A DNA stretch of 64,000 bases from Archegozetes longisetosus (Eukaryota > Arthropoda > Arachnida > Sarcoptiformes > Trhypochthoniidae): positions 10,576,001 through 10,640,000 of the forward strand of contig JAEMBT020000002.1 of assembly GCA_018873245.2 (NCBI GenBank). Reading direction: 5' to 3'. Positions within the stretch are counted from its first letter, which is position 1, and every line of letters starts with the position of its first letter. Position numbers and translations under genes: made by a program. The notes beneath the pieces are model-generated. The model made no database searches and was not told the origin of the DNA. It saw only the letters and a program-made list of their open reading frames with translations. This document shows, piece by piece, positions 46,854-60,210 of this stretch.

Positions 46854-49800
46854 GTAAGTACCATCCGATCCCCTAAGCAATCTATTATTTAGCATTCAAT
46901 AAACATATTCATTACAAGTTTTTATTGGGTTTGGATAGGAAAGTGGCAATTAAGTCATTTATATACTAATTCACCTATTTTCTCATAAACTATATATTCA
47001 ATTTACATTATTTCTTCCTAATATTTTTATTATCTCTTCTGGGTATTAGTACGGAAAAAACACTCCCGTTTAATAAATTCAATTCATTTTAGATAATATA
47101 ATTCAGAATATTGTGTGAAGGATATTTACAAAACTGCTTTTAACGACCCACTAGTGGGCCGCCGCCTGAAAAAGTTTGAGAACCACTGCTGTATATGTTT
47201 GACCTAATATGCAGATGAAGATACGATTAAGATTTATTGTACTTTAAATGTTTAATAAGAGTACAGTACAGCTTACTATTCATATTCTATAAGTTTTGTT
47301 GATTTATTCGCTTAAAGCTTCAATTCTTGCTCCGAGTTGATATAACTCAACCTTCATCTTTCAGCCTTAGTTTAAGCTTTTACTTGAATTCATTACAATA
47401 TCTTCAAAACATGATATAGCATAGCAAAGGTTTTGAGAATTAAGTACCAAACAATTATTTATAAATTGATAACTCAAGGTAATTATTAAATTCGACGATA
47501 CTATGGTGTAGTATCTATTAAATAATTCAAAAATAATCAGCTCTCTCTGTTAGATTCTAGACTTACTCATTAGTAATTTATGCGTTCATTCTATCATTAT
47601 ATAAAAGTAATTTCAATCACACTTTTATTTGAGAAACTTATGAGATGCAGATAAGACGCACACTGAAAAACCTAATAATACACGATAGCAACCAGAACGA
47701 TGCTTTGTGATAGCATACATTTCCTTCAGGTGATAATATGTTAGACGTTGCGAAGCTTATACAATTTTCAATCTAATAATCAAGATAAATCTGAAATCAG
47801 ATTTTGCAAAATATTCATGCTCATCACGATGAAGTTGGCATAGCAACAGTCTGTCTTATCACTATCACCGATTATTAAGTTTTCAAGTGTAAGCTATTTA
47901 GTGTTTGAACAATTTGTGCCTTCGTTTTATGGAATAAGAATCAATTTTTAATTTACATTTGTTTTCAAGCTATTTCAAACGTAACGAAAAAATAAATTTT
48001 AATAATTTATGTCTTATTTGAAAACAATCTAAATCATAAATCTTCAATAATTAGTAATAGAAACGAGACAGTCGTTGATTTTAGACCATAAAGTGAGTAA
48101 ACAAAAAGTTTCACATTTACTGCTTAGATGAGCCAAACTCTTTATATGCTTATTCTCTGGTCTAAAATGAACGACAAATGTCTGGCCTACACTAAAAGCC
48201 ACTTGCCTCATTCCTAGTTATAGGCAATCAAATACTTGAGAAACTGATTAATGCTTAATTTGCTTGCAATCAAAATGCAAGTTTGCTTACTTAGTGAAAA
48301 TAAATTCAATTTCAACTAAAGATATTTAATGGACATGAGTTTAGCTTAACTAAACAACTTAACTTAAGGAAAATATGAAAGCATTTGTGTGAGCTTAAAT
48401 CAAAAGATTAAGCCTTTATTTGATGACAAGATCTCAAATCGATACATCTTGTTAGATGTAAGTTTTGCTCAAGTACAATACAATACATATTCTAAATGAT
48501 TTATGGCCAAATGCATAGAAAATGTTAAAAATGCATAACTCTTCTATTGCTTGTTTCAATGAAAAGGTCAAAAGAGGTAGTCATACCAAATGGTCAACAT
48601 ACACACCTACGAGTTAGGCAAGTTCATAGGCTTCCAATTTCCAATTAAATTCTTTACAAATCAGCTTTCTATCACTTTTGTATGACTTCACTTCATTTTA
48701 TTAGAATTCTTCAAGAAGTAAAGAAAGTACAGCCTGATCCGGTTATTGGTAACTCGGTTACAGGCAAACCTGGTTGTTAGCAAATGACTTATTAAACACC
48801 AAACAATACAATCATATGTTAAAGAGTTGAGATATAGACAAACCTGGTTATAGGCAATTTATCTCCTACGCATCGATCAGTCGCCTATAACTGGGTCAGA
48901 CTGTAATTAAATCACTCTTTCTAATTACTTTTACGCAACAAAAACTCGAAAATAAGTTAACAGCAGAAGTCTTAAGATGTTTTTGAGAAAAGAAAAATTG
49001 GCCTTAAGTTTTACGAGAATGTAATAATTTATAGGATACTTGGGTACTATTAAGTTAAACTGAATACCAGATGAACACTAGATATGTCAATACCATTTAA
49101 ATATTTTGACTTATGGCTTAGAAAAATATCTATTTATCACTAAAGCAAAAAACTAATTTGTTCTTAACATCATATAGATGATCATGCTGTGTCAAAACAG
49201 TGATGACTTAGTCATTAGATGACAGCTGCAAAATCAATAAGTTAAACCTTCTCGAGTGCATCTCCAAATAATGTTAGCCAATCTGACATTTACACACAAA
49301 ACTTCTTTTACCTAACTCAATCCAAACTAAGATAAAAGTACTGAGCAAAGAATTTTTCTTCTTCAAACGATTAGCAATTTTTTATAGTCGATATCAAGAT
49401 ATGATAAGAACTGTTGGATTCACCAGCGTATATGAAGCCAAACTTATTTTCTAAAACCTATTGTTGATAATGGCTAACTTTATATACTTTATAAGTTGAG
49501 ATCAGCACACAATAACTCTTATTATTACTAAGCGTTGACATAACTCAAATTTGAGAGGAAACACACGCTGACAACAATGCTTTTCAAACTTGCTTTGGTA
49601 TAAGAAAGGTTAGGCTCTGCAGTAGTTAGCGAGTTTAAGCAGCGATAATACGATTCTTTAGTAAGCGTATGCTTATGCTCCGACTTTAAAGATAGAAGAC
49701 TATACGTTCGTGTACGCCCGTCCATCCAATTCCTTCGTATTTCGAGATTTAATTCACACGCTTATTTTTCATTCTATCAGTTAAATCTATGATCAAATTT

Positions 49801-52800
49801 TAAATTAATGCCTTCAGATCGAAGCTCTCTAGAGACCATGGGGTCAATTAGAAATAATTGTTTATTGAATTTTTTTGTCTTACATTTTGTTTGGCTTTCC
49901 GAAAAATGTATTACTCGAATAAAATTACAAATTGATGTTCTAGTTAATATGGAACGAATGATTATTTGTGACACCCACATGTATTTCATTACAGGAGATA
50001 TTGAGATAAATTTGAAATTTGAGAATTGAGAATTTCGCTTTTTATTCAAGTATAATCCTAATGGAATGTAATTTAATCTAAATCATTATGAAACTTTTAT
50101 TTTGACTTCTATTCCTTTTTCTGGTCATAAATTTAAAACCTTTTAATACCTTCCATAATATTTGTTTATCTTCCAAATTTAATTTAATCATCCAAAACCA
50201 TTTGATGCTCGAATGAAGACCTTTTGTGTTTTGAAAACCAAGACCACTCAAACTCCGCACTGTACATAATCAATACCTCAATGTTCCTCTTTACTCAACA
50301 TAATAGTCCAGAATATGGGGTAGAAATACTCGAAAAATTTCAGATTCTAACTCATTCATGTTTGAATTAGCTAAAACGTTATACTAATTATATGGAACAT
50401 TTACCCATCGTGTATTTTCTTTGCAATCGTTTAAAGATGGACAGCTTTTATTGAATTTATTTGAATATTTGCTTCTCAATAAAAATATATGGTCGTCAAG
50501 AGTACTGAACGAATTATCTGTAGTATATATCATAAATGAATTTTTGTTTGTGCCGCTAAAGCTTCAGCTCAACAGCAAACTAGAGGCAGATCTAATCAAC
50601 TAAATAACTAGAAATTTACACCTTGTCAACATTGAAAACTCATAATTTATTAGGGAATAATCTTTTATTCAGATGGACAGATATGTTTGTATGAGTTTGT
50701 TTAATAAATGAAGAATCAATTTGTGATATTTGTTTTAGAATAAAGAATCCGTTGGCGTAATAAGTTCTAAACATTTGTTCTGAGAGTTATGCATAAAAAT
50801 ATTGGGAAAACTATAATAAAAATAAATTTACAGTTCTCTAGAAAATAACTGAAAACAATAGTAGGCATTTATAAAATATTCAATAAGATTTGTTTTTATT
50901 TGCAGCTCCAAAACGCTTAATGCACTGTTTTGTTATCAATTATTTTTCAAAAGAAGAATATAGTCCTGATCCAAACGACTCAACAATGGCTATACCATGT
51001 AAGTCATTTATTATATAATTCATTGAACCAAACTTCAACTCTAACTTTATTCCATTCATTACTTTCCTACTATGCAAACTTTAATCAATCTTTTCGATCA
51101 ATAAGAATGTATGAGAATTGAAGTTGAGAATGTTGCCAATATAATTTCAAGCGTTGTACAATTGATTAGTACTAACCAAATAGATTAAAATTAGAGCCAT
51201 ATCATGTTTCCGTCTAGGTAATTGTTGACTGTTTCAGGCAATCACTTGAAACAGTAGATAAAGTTCGAATTGAACAAAATTAACACGTCTAAGTTTTGAA
51301 GACGTGCTCAGAATAACATAGATTCCATTGCTATGAACTAGAATTGTCGTTTTGTTATTTGAGTAAAACTAAATCTTAACTCATTTGTGTTAGCTGCACC
51401 TAAATTTATTGAGTTGCAAATTTTCTACATAGTTCTTCAAGTATAATTATAAATCATTTATGTATTAATCAATCATGTTCAATTTGTATTAACGAGACTG
51501 ATTACAGATCTATTTAGATGATGACTATACTGAATAGAAAATATTGAAAAATATAACCAATCTTTATTTTCATACTTAGTTTTAAGCTAAAATGACATAA
51601 CAACTTGAAATGATACTAGAAAAATAATCATTGAAAATTAAACTTTTATGGCTTAATTTGATTGAACTGCATCTGAGTTAGGTATCTAAGATCTAAATTA
51701 TTGTAAACCTGATAACAAAAAACTATTTAACAGAATTACTTTCTCTTGTTTCCACTAATATGCGAGAGATTATGTTTTATTTATTTGAAACAGTTTTTTC
51801 TAAGATTAACGAATTTGAAGCTGAGTTAATAGTAAAATGACAAAAAATAATGAGAATCAGTTGTATTGGGTTGCGCTAGTGTATTGAAAAATGCATTGTC
51901 TTAAAAAACAACATTTCACTCGTCCATTCCTAACTTTCATAATAGAACAACTTCAGAAGACTAGAGCCAAATCTTCTCATCATTTAAGCCTAACAAACGC
52001 TACATCTAATAATTAATTTTTTACTCTTTTCCTCTTAGACGCTGCAAAAAGAGCTGCCATATTCATTTTCATCAGTTCAGCTATTCTTATAATCGGACAG
52101 TTATTGTGTTTTTTGGGTCATGTATGCAGTAGGAAAAGAGTTTTCACATTCGCTTCTGGTATTGCTTTTATACTTTCGGGTAAGTCATCATCTTTTATGC
52201 CTAGATTTTAAAATCAAAATAAGTCTGACTAAGAATTAAGGGAAAGATAAGAGAATTGAATTTTTGCACTAGAGCGGATAAATTGAAATTATGTATTGCT
52301 ACTAGGTCTTTTTGAAATTATATAATGTTACTAGGTCTTTTTTCGAAATTATCTATTGCTACTAGGTTTTTTATTGAAATTTTGTATTGCTTTTAGGTCT
52401 TTTAATACTAGCCGGAATGGTTATCTATATATCAACTTTCAAAGCAGAAGTAGGAAATAAATTAAGGCCTAAATCCTCATTTCAGGGCCCATTGTTTAAG
52501 TATCGTTACGGGTATTCATTTTTGTTTGCTGTTTGTGGTCTTATGTTGTGCGAACTGGCCGGAACTTTTGCTATATTTCTATACATTCGTCAGCACCAGT
52601 TTAAGTATAAAATTGAAGTTGAAAGGGAACAATTCATTGACTTCTTACCGGCACCCATCCCTTCAGATCCACACGCAGTCGTCTATTGCAAACGACATGG
52701 AAGCAGAGGAAGAAGATATAGTAGAACACGGGAACTCTCCAGAGAGACTTCTCCATGTCCTCAACCTCTCAAGACTTCAAGACACGGCAGTTTGAATGTA

Positions 52801-53040
52801 CCAAATATTACACTTTCCGATTCTATGAGAGACTTGACTTATTTTAATTTTCCGCCATTTTCGAGAGAAACCACTTGTAATACTGTTTCAACTTCTGTTG
52901 ACATCAACAGAGAATTTTCTCATGAGTTTTCTCCTCGAAAGGACATAGTGATCAAAGAATATGGCAGAGAATATTCCAGAGAACTCACACCACGAAAAGA
53001 ATTTTCATACGAAACATTAAGAAGAACAACACCAGTATGA
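46637..53040 (+). CDS. stg1 (CACNG2-like): Stargazin/TARP-type voltage-dependent calcium channel gamma subunit, four exons
   Basis: This gene encodes a four-pass membrane protein of the claudin/PMP22/gamma-subunit fold, 364 aa. TARPs escort AMPA-type glutamate receptors to synapses; other gamma subunits associate with calcium channels. Exon 1 carries TM1 and the family motif GLWQLC; exon 2 carries the partner cysteine in LMHCFVINYF. TM2 (AAIFIFISSAILIIGQLLCF), TM3 (FASGIAFILSGLLILAGMVI) and TM4 (SFLFAVCGLMLCELAGTFAI) follow. The loop before TM4 keeps FKYRYGYS, compare HYRYGWSF in vertebrates. The long basic cytoplasmic tail is rich in RxxS motifs and ends RRTTPV, identical to the PDZ ligand of vertebrate type I TARPs. 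All three introns are phase 1 with good borders. It follows Cav3 in the same orientation. Confidence 0.96.
47139..47188 (-). mobile_element. hAT (Charlie-like) transposon end
   Basis: On the minus strand the segment starts CAGTGGTTCTCAAACTTTTT and continues CAGGCGGCGGCCCACTAGTG. CAGTGGTTCTCAAACTTT is the terminal repeat of Charlie-type hAT elements. Only this end is seen. Confidence 0.75.
47658..47890. mobile_element. Short inverted-repeat element, family A, copy 2
   Basis: About 233 bp. The left end reads CACACTGAAAAACCTAATAA and then GATAGCAACCAG; the right end reverse-complements to ACACTTGAAAACTTAATAAT and then GTGATAG. The interior shares ATTCATGC and AACAG blocks with copy 1 at 3537. 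Confidence 0.7.
48729..48905. mobile_element. pogo/Tc1-type short element, family B, copy 1
   Basis: 177 bp. The left end TACAGCCTGATCCGGTTATT matches the reverse complement of the right end, TACAGTCTGACCCAGTTATA. TA flanks both ends, as expected for TA target duplication. Internal copies of AACCTGGTT(G/A)T suggest subterminal repeats. No coding capacity. Confidence 0.8.
50906..50998 (+). CDS. stg1: Gamma subunit exon 2
   Basis: Encodes PKRLMHCFVINYFSKEEYSP and DPNDSTMAIP of the first extracellular loop, from TTTGCAG to T|GTAAGT. Phase 1 at both ends. Confidence 0.9.
50999..52038 (+). other. Gamma subunit intron 2
   Basis: 1.04 kb of AT-rich DNA; nothing recognised. Confidence 0.85.
52039..52179 (+). 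CDS. stg1: Gamma subunit exon 3
   Basis: Encodes TM2 and the start of TM3 (YAAKRAAIFIFISSAILIIG, HVCSRKRVFTFASGIAFILS). A CTCTTAG acceptor and TCGG|GTAAGT donor flank it, phase 1 at both ends. Confidence 0.95.
52397..53040 (+). CDS. stg1: Gamma subunit exon 4
   Basis: Encodes the rest of TM3, TM4 and the whole cytoplasmic tail to TGA 53038-53040. The tail contains two similar blocks, REFSHEFSPRK and REYSRELTPRK, before the terminal TTPV. AATAAA at 53460-53465 is a possible polyadenylation signal. Confidence 0.96.
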
Positions 53041-55582
53041 AAATATCTAACTTGAGTCATCTTTAGAACCAATTTAATCAGTTTTTATTCAAATCTCGGC
53101 AAAAGTTTTTGAGACAATTTCAATTTTGAGAGATTTTATCGTCCGTTTCAAAGAGTACTTGTTATCGATCATACAAATTATCATATCATTGGAAATTTAT
53201 ATGCAATAATCAACTTTATCTTTCCTCTAATTTCGACAAATATATCTCTAACAAGTTCATGCGGGACCAGAATGTTCCTCATTTGGATATCTGATAAACT
53301 TTACTAAACAATTTTTCAAAAACTTCAACATTTCTCTCATGACCAAAATAGTGCTGACGATTGAGTGCTGAAAAGCTTAGGCATAGAATCATGCGATTGA
53401 AACCTATTATTGATCCTAATTTCAAACAAATTAACCAAGGACTACATGTGGTTGATATTAATAAAAACATTTGAGAACATTAGCAGTTGAAGCCATTATA
53501 TGGTGGAGTGAGTGCTATAAAGTGTTATCTAAAATGTTTTTTTCAATTAAAGATAGAACTATATAGCACCGACTCGATCATATAGTGGAAGCATTATCTC
53601 AATTGTGCAATACTTCAATCAACAATAATTATTTGGAATACGCAAAATTAAAGCAATACTTTTTCAACAATTTGATACTAGCTCTAACAAAGCTCCAAAT
53701 AAGTGAAATTATGCTCAATATAATAACGTAAAATTTATACGCCCATTGATTGGCCGATATGAGCAAGTGCTGAGTTGCATTAGTTTGCGAGTGTCTTAGC
53801 CCTTTAGACATGTCACAAACATTATGCCTGAAAAGGCCTTTTAATAATACTTCACATTAATAACAGGTATTCCATTGAATATTAGTAGTAATACCATCAA
53901 TTTTGTCACCCAACTTATTTTCGGTTTCGCACCAACCTGAACACCTAAGGCCTTTTAATTTTCAAGTTTCGCTTAGTTTAGTTCTATAGCTTGAAGCATT
54001 TAGCCAAAATTTGTTAGTATTCTTTATCAATATAAGTTACTCGAACGGTACAAGTATTATATAAATCGAAAAATTTGCCGCTTATCTCACCACCTTTGCA
54101 AATAATCACTCTATACTCTCAATTTATTACTGGTACTCTGATTAGCAATCCTACCCATTAATCCTGTAAAGTCTATTGGTCTGAAAGCAGACTAAAAGTC
54201 AGTATTGAAAACCTTTTATCCATATAAATATTTTAACAATTCAAATTTCGATTGGTTATCGAGACCCAAAGCTGAAAACAAAGAATAATTGAAGAAAGCT
54301 ATCTTTATTTTTTTGAAATAACTTAGGAAAAGTGTCATACTCTGAACTTATAATCGAAACAAAACTAAGTCTCAACACTAAATATTTAGTATTTAACCTA
54401 TAAATGAGTTCAATTACGGTAAGTGAATGCGCATAGCACTCAATAAGATCTTGTTTGTAAAAGCCATTCAATTTTTAATTGAGAAAGTTTTATAAATAAA
54501 GTTTTTCAAACTCTGGGAAAGTTTACATCACATGTTTATTTGTATTAATTACCACCAAATAAGTAATAAGTAACTCAATTATTGTTATACTTATCAATAG
54601 TTTAACGGAGTTTATGTAATTGTATTACGTCTTTCAGGTTTGAAATTATAATATGTTTCAACTTATTAGTAAATTCTAAAATAAAAACAATTTTGAAAAA
54701 TGGTTTAAAAAGATTTTTATTTTTTAAAAATGTTATAATTTTGGGATAGTCAGTAACTTTGTCGTTTACATAAGACATTCTAAAAGTTAATTTAATTGTT
54801 TCGTTTATTACCTTCCTCTCAATACACGCATCGATCTAATGACTAGTTTTTAAGTTAAGTATCGTTTTATCACTTTTTGTTAAGAGTTAAAAATCTATAG
54901 CAGTTTTTAACCTAATGATTAGTGATTATTAAGATAGTGTACAACACATGAAATTACAAATTGAAACTATAATAATGAATGATTTACTTACATTATAGTT
55001 ATTTCCTCAAATCAAACGCAAGTTGTTATATGCCTTAAATTAAGCAAACTATTAATAATTATTCTGACAAGTATTTCAATGTAATCATGACTAAAGTCTA
55101 AGGAATAATTCAATTGAAATTAGTTTAAAAAGTTTAAGAAACATCTGAATGTTTTATAAGTTTTTGCTAATGCAATAACAGACTAAAAAGTATTTTGATA
55201 TTTTACTGAAAGCTTTCAGTACTTCCTTCTAACTATGTTCATTAAAAAAGCAAACATGAAGTTAATTAGTTTTGATTAACTAAAATTAGTTTAATATTCA
55301 ATAAAATGAATAAAATGAATATAGTTTTAGATGTTTAGTTGAAATAGTTTAGTGGTGCCATCTGTGATAAGTCAAACTCACAGTTAGTGATTAGAGTCAC
55401 ACCCCATTTGCCATTTCATTCTCTAATAGCAAATCAAGCCTTAGTAAGAGTCTAACTCTTCTTCTTAAATAGTTATTTAAGTAAATGCCATTTAAGTCGA
55501 GTTAATATTTCTCATAGATATGTTTTGATGTTTTAAAAAATATTTTGATTTTTAGATATTATTTGAATTTTAGTCTTTTACA
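53041..55582. other. Intergenic region gamma subunit to Rac
   Basis: 2.5 kb of AT-rich DNA containing a family C hairpin element (53490-53595). No gene recognised. Confidence 0.8.
53490..53595. mobile_element. Hairpin-forming short element, family C, copy 1
   Basis: Inverted repeats of about 40 bp almost meet. The left arm contains GTGAGTGCTATAAAGTGTTA and TCT; the right arm reverse-complements to GAGTCGGTGCTATATAGTTC and TATCT. The centre is TTTTTTTCAATTAAAG. Relatives lie at 61221 and 63285. Confidence 0.7.
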
Positions 55583-55610
55583 GTATATTTGATAATAATA
55601 TAAATTGACA
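55583..55610 (+). promoter_or_regulatory. Possible 5'-UTR acceptor of Rac
   Basis: TCTTTTACAG ends at 55583, 27 nt before the Rac start codon. An upstream non-coding exon is plausible, but none is identified. Confidence 0.35.
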
Positions 55611-57109
<1,499 letters not shown>

Positions 57110-57328
57110 AATCTCCAGCAATTGTAAGCATCTGTTGTCCGAATTTCGGTTTGATTGGTCTCTCCTTTGCGTTTATTAATCGCTCACAACTATTAACTTT
57201 ATATTTCTATATATATTATTGATATTATTGTTGGAAAATTGATAGAAACGTGCATTTAGTTAATTGGGCCGAAAAGAGTTTCTTTAAGCTTTCTTTACTA
57301 TTTCCTCCCTTTTTAACAAAGCTAATTG

Positions 57329-57334
57329 AATAAA
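57329..57334 (+). terminator. Rac polyadenylation signal
   Basis: AATAAA lies 220 bp after the Rac stop codon. Confidence 0.6.
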
Positions 57335-57911
57335 AGAAAATTTTTATCACTCTTCACAACTGGAGGATGTGCTCAAATATGTAATACTAGTGAAAATGAG
57401 GCATATTTTAGGTACAGTAACATCATTTGACCAAATTATCAGTTTACTAATCAATTTCGACAAATTAATTGAAATGTTTATAAATAAATTTGAAATGAAA
57501 TATTTCTGTCAGTTTGTTTCCTACTGTTTGCTTAAACTATTTTTTTGTCAATTCGTGTTTGTTTTTCTTTTCAATTTATTCAACTGTAAACAATCGAATA
57601 TATTTCACTATTATCTTTAGATGGCATGAAATATCGGTAATAGTTAATTTGATATGACTTCCGTTAATTGTTTTGATTTGTTTGAAGTTTGAGCTAAGCT
57701 TTGCATCAAAATGATAGTCAACTTTATTTGGAATGAGTTGCAGTAAAACATTAACTTTGTATAAACATTTTTGCTATGAATGGTATTTATACTTGACTAT
57801 TATGTCAATAGTTAACATGAAAATCAAAATAATTTGCAAATCAAAAGTCGCCCATTTGGTCACAAAGAAGTTTCGTTCTTCAATCTTATGAAGTGAAGAA
57901 ATCAAATAGAA

Positions 57912-58244
57912 TTAGAACTTTAACTTAAACAGACTTTTGGATTTGAATTCAACATTGCATAAAATATCAAAATATTCAACTATATCAAAGGTGTTTCGTA
58001 AGTCTCCAGAAATTGAAATGAATTTTACATTGTTGACAGCATCTGCTTTGTATGATACACTGATTAAAGATAAGCACTTGATAGTACAAAAATTCAATTT
58101 TGGCAACTTATGGAACACTACAAATTTGGTCTGAAAGTCCATTTCTGAAAAGTTTTGTATTGTTGGGCGAGATTGGAAAACGACTCTGTGTATTTTTGAG
58201 TCAAACTCGCACTTCAACGATCCTAAACTTTTGACTATAACCAT
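57912..58244 (-). CDS. Unidentified open frame of 110 codons
   Basis: From ATG 58244 the frame reads MVIVKSLGSLKCEFDSKIHR and runs to a stop at 57912. It is the longest uninterrupted frame outside the recognised genes and lacks low-complexity stretches; alternating hydrophobic and polar residues (VKFISISGDLRNTFDI) suggest beta strands. I recognise no family. It could be a single-exon gene, a decayed retrocopy, one exon of a larger gene, or chance. It lies 3' of ATP synthase f on the same strand. Confidence 0.35.
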   Translation of the reverse strand: MVIVKSLGSLKCEFDSKIHRVVFQSRPTIQNFSEMDFQTKFVVFHKLPKLNFCTIKCLSLISVSYKADAVNNVKFISISGDLRNTFDIVEYFDILCNVEFKSKSLFKLKF

Positions 58245-58259
58245 GGACTTGCCGGTCAC

Positions 58260-58767
58260 ACAGCTCTCATATAGTTAAATACCTTGATATACATTACAGT
58301 ATTGGCCAACTTTATAAACTCTTATTAATCATTGAAAATGTTCTATTGTTTAATTTTTTTCTGATAATTTATAATGAAAAAATAAAATTATTACTCATTC
58401 AACTTTTGATTTTGTTTTAAAATGAATTTATTAACCATTATTATTTGGTATTATTTGATTTGATTCATGAAGTCCTTTTAATTATAAAATAATTGAAGCT
58501 TGAAACGACTTCCAGAGCAATATTTTCTCTGAAAAATAAATTAAAGCTGAGTTGTATATCTTCAGAGCATACACATGGAGTTGAGTTAATCTTTGAATGT
58601 GCAACACTGTAAGCATCAAATAACGATCAATACATTCGTCCAGAATTGGTTTTATAATCAAAATTCTTAGAGCAATACATCTAAACCCCAATATAATCTG
58701 TTTATTTCAGAATGCATTTTGAAAAGAATTGAATAATCAATCATACTATTTAAAATTTATGTTCAAA
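58260..58767. other. Gap between the unidentified frame and ATPsynF
   Basis: AT-rich; nothing recognised. Confidence 0.7.
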
Positions 58768-58773
58768 TTTATT
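58768..58773 (-). terminator. ATPsynF polyadenylation signal
   Basis: AATAAA on the minus strand, 160 bp past the stop codon. Confidence 0.55.
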
Positions 58774-58932
58774 TAACATCTAGTATATATTCAGCTATTA
58801 TAATACGAACTAAAGTAATAGATCCAACCATAATAGAGAATCGAAAATTATAAGCTAATAAAATTATCATTAATTGCAATCGACTTCAGTACAGCATTCA
58901 TATTCAAATACGATCCTACGTCGACCAAAAGC

Positions 58933-58964
58933 CTACCAATGATATTTGAATTGTTTCTCATGAC
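58933..58964 (-). CDS. ATPsynF: ATPsynF exon 3
   Basis: A 32-nt terminal coding exon after TATTTCAG. It encodes HEKQFKYHW and TAG, matching the conserved KYHW end of the family. Confidence 0.9.
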
Positions 58965-59422
58965 CTGAAATAGTATAATAAGCAAATTCATTATCCATTT
59001 CTTAACAGACTGTTCGTTTAAGAGTTATCCAAAACCAAAACTCACTGATCTTCTTGGGGTAAAAAATAATGTAGAAGAATATACACATCGAGATAACCTT
59101 CTGGTGGTACCCAACAGTCACAGAGGCATAGCGTGGATGAATAAAACGATGTGAATAGCGGTGATACGCGCGACTGATCGCTCGCACTATCGCAATCGGG
59201 TGAATATTACGCCGATTCAGCCATTGACCCAACTCTGAAAGCTTCACTTCGCCAAATGGAGTGTCGGCTATTAGTTAAAACAGTTCAATCATCAGATATT
59301 AAACCAATTCATAGTTCGTTCTCATAGAACATACGTTTTCCGTAATATCTTCCGGGGTCGTAATTGCCGTGAATCGCGCGATTGTATTCCACTGGGTAGT
59401 TACCGAAATGCGGGCACGGCAT
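58933..59422 (-). CDS. ATPsynF: Mitochondrial ATP synthase subunit f, three exons
   Basis: This gene encodes a small subunit of the membrane (Fo) part of mitochondrial ATP synthase, with one membrane helix near the peripheral stalk. The joined product is 113 aa: GNYPVEYNRAIHGNYDPGRY, then PDTPFGEVKLSELGQWLNRR, AIVRAISRAYHRYSHRFIHP, a hydrophobic helix ISMCIFFYIIFY, and KKISHEKQFKYHW. The fly protein shares the pattern GDYPAEYN-HGPYDPARFYGK, FGQVKLGEIGAWLGRRN and a KYHW end (from memory). Introns are 67 and 81 bp with clean GT-AG borders and matching phase 1. The ATG at 59422 follows GATCAG, so a non-coding first exon is possible. A CCAATTGG motif sits just upstream. As a housekeeping gene it stands out by higher GC. 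Confidence 0.93.
59046..59267 (-). CDS. ATPsynF: ATPsynF exon 2
   Basis: From CTAATAG to ATCA|GTGAGT. Encodes PDTPFGEVKLSELGQWLNRR through IIFYPKKI. Without splicing the frame runs on into intron sequence and stops near 59002. Confidence 0.93.
59335..59422 (-). CDS. ATPsynF: ATPsynF exon 1
   Basis: Encodes MPCPHFGNYPVEYNRAIHGN and YDPGRYYGK, ending AAAC|GTATGT in phase 1. Confidence 0.9.
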
Positions 59423-59978
59423 CTGATCACCAATTGGTCGGCAAATGAATGAAAAAAAAATAAAATTGCAATTAATCAATCATTTTCTTATTATTCAACT
59501 CTTGACTACTTATCACCAAATCACAAATCATTTCAAGCTGTATTTACGTAACAATTGGTTCCAATTGAATCAATTTAGAAGAAGTACAAATATATTTATT
59601 ATAATAAAAATTTCTCACCTTAAAGTTGATTTAAATGAATTAAATCGGATATATTTGTTTCTCAGTAGAGCTTAATAAGAAATAAGACCTAAAATGTCCT
59701 CCAAATGTTAGCGCATGTCAAGTATTCAAAACTAAACTTTTTGATAACTTTTTACTGACATTGACTTTATCAATACAATTCAAACCATTCAATCTATTAT
59801 TAAGCAATGATTGATTAAAAGTTTTGTTAAGTTTACTAAAGCCTTATAATTGATCTATAAGTAATAAGTTTTAATCAACAAGTCACGCGTCATATTTTTA
59901 AAACATCTCATTAACTCTTATTGAACAATAAATCTTTAATTTCAATTAAATTAATACAAATTTTTGTTTAGGAACTTT

Positions 59979-60210
59979 TACAGTCTGACCTGGTTATTGG
60001 AAACTATGACACGAATTTAAGTTTTATTTATCCCAAATGGACAGAAATGCTTAAAATGCCAAAAAATGTCCATCTAATCGCATCTAACTTTGATTTGAAG
60101 GATTACAGTAATCAATTGAAGTGATTAATTAGTTACGATATTTGCATTAAGTTTCTCTATTACTCAATTTCGATATATCCGTGAGTTACCAATGACCAGA
60201 TCAGACTGCA
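59979..60210. mobile_element. pogo/Tc1-type short element, family B, copy 2
   Basis: 232 bp. The left end TACAGTCTGACCTGGTTATT and the right end, reverse-complemented TGCAGTCTGATCTGGTCATT, match each other and copy 1 at 48729. Confidence 0.8.

Larger units (their letters stand above)
46854..50905 (+). other. Gamma subunit intron 1 (4.1 kb)
   Basis: Contains a hAT-like end fragment (47139-47188), a family A element (47658-47890) and a family B element (48729-48905). A somewhat GC-richer patch at 49530-49740 is unexplained. I see no nested gene. Confidence 0.8.

Noticed and set aside
49528-49725. 65-codon minus-strand frame in gamma intron 1
   Set aside because: GC-richer than its surroundings but no recognisable protein; possibly repeat-derived.
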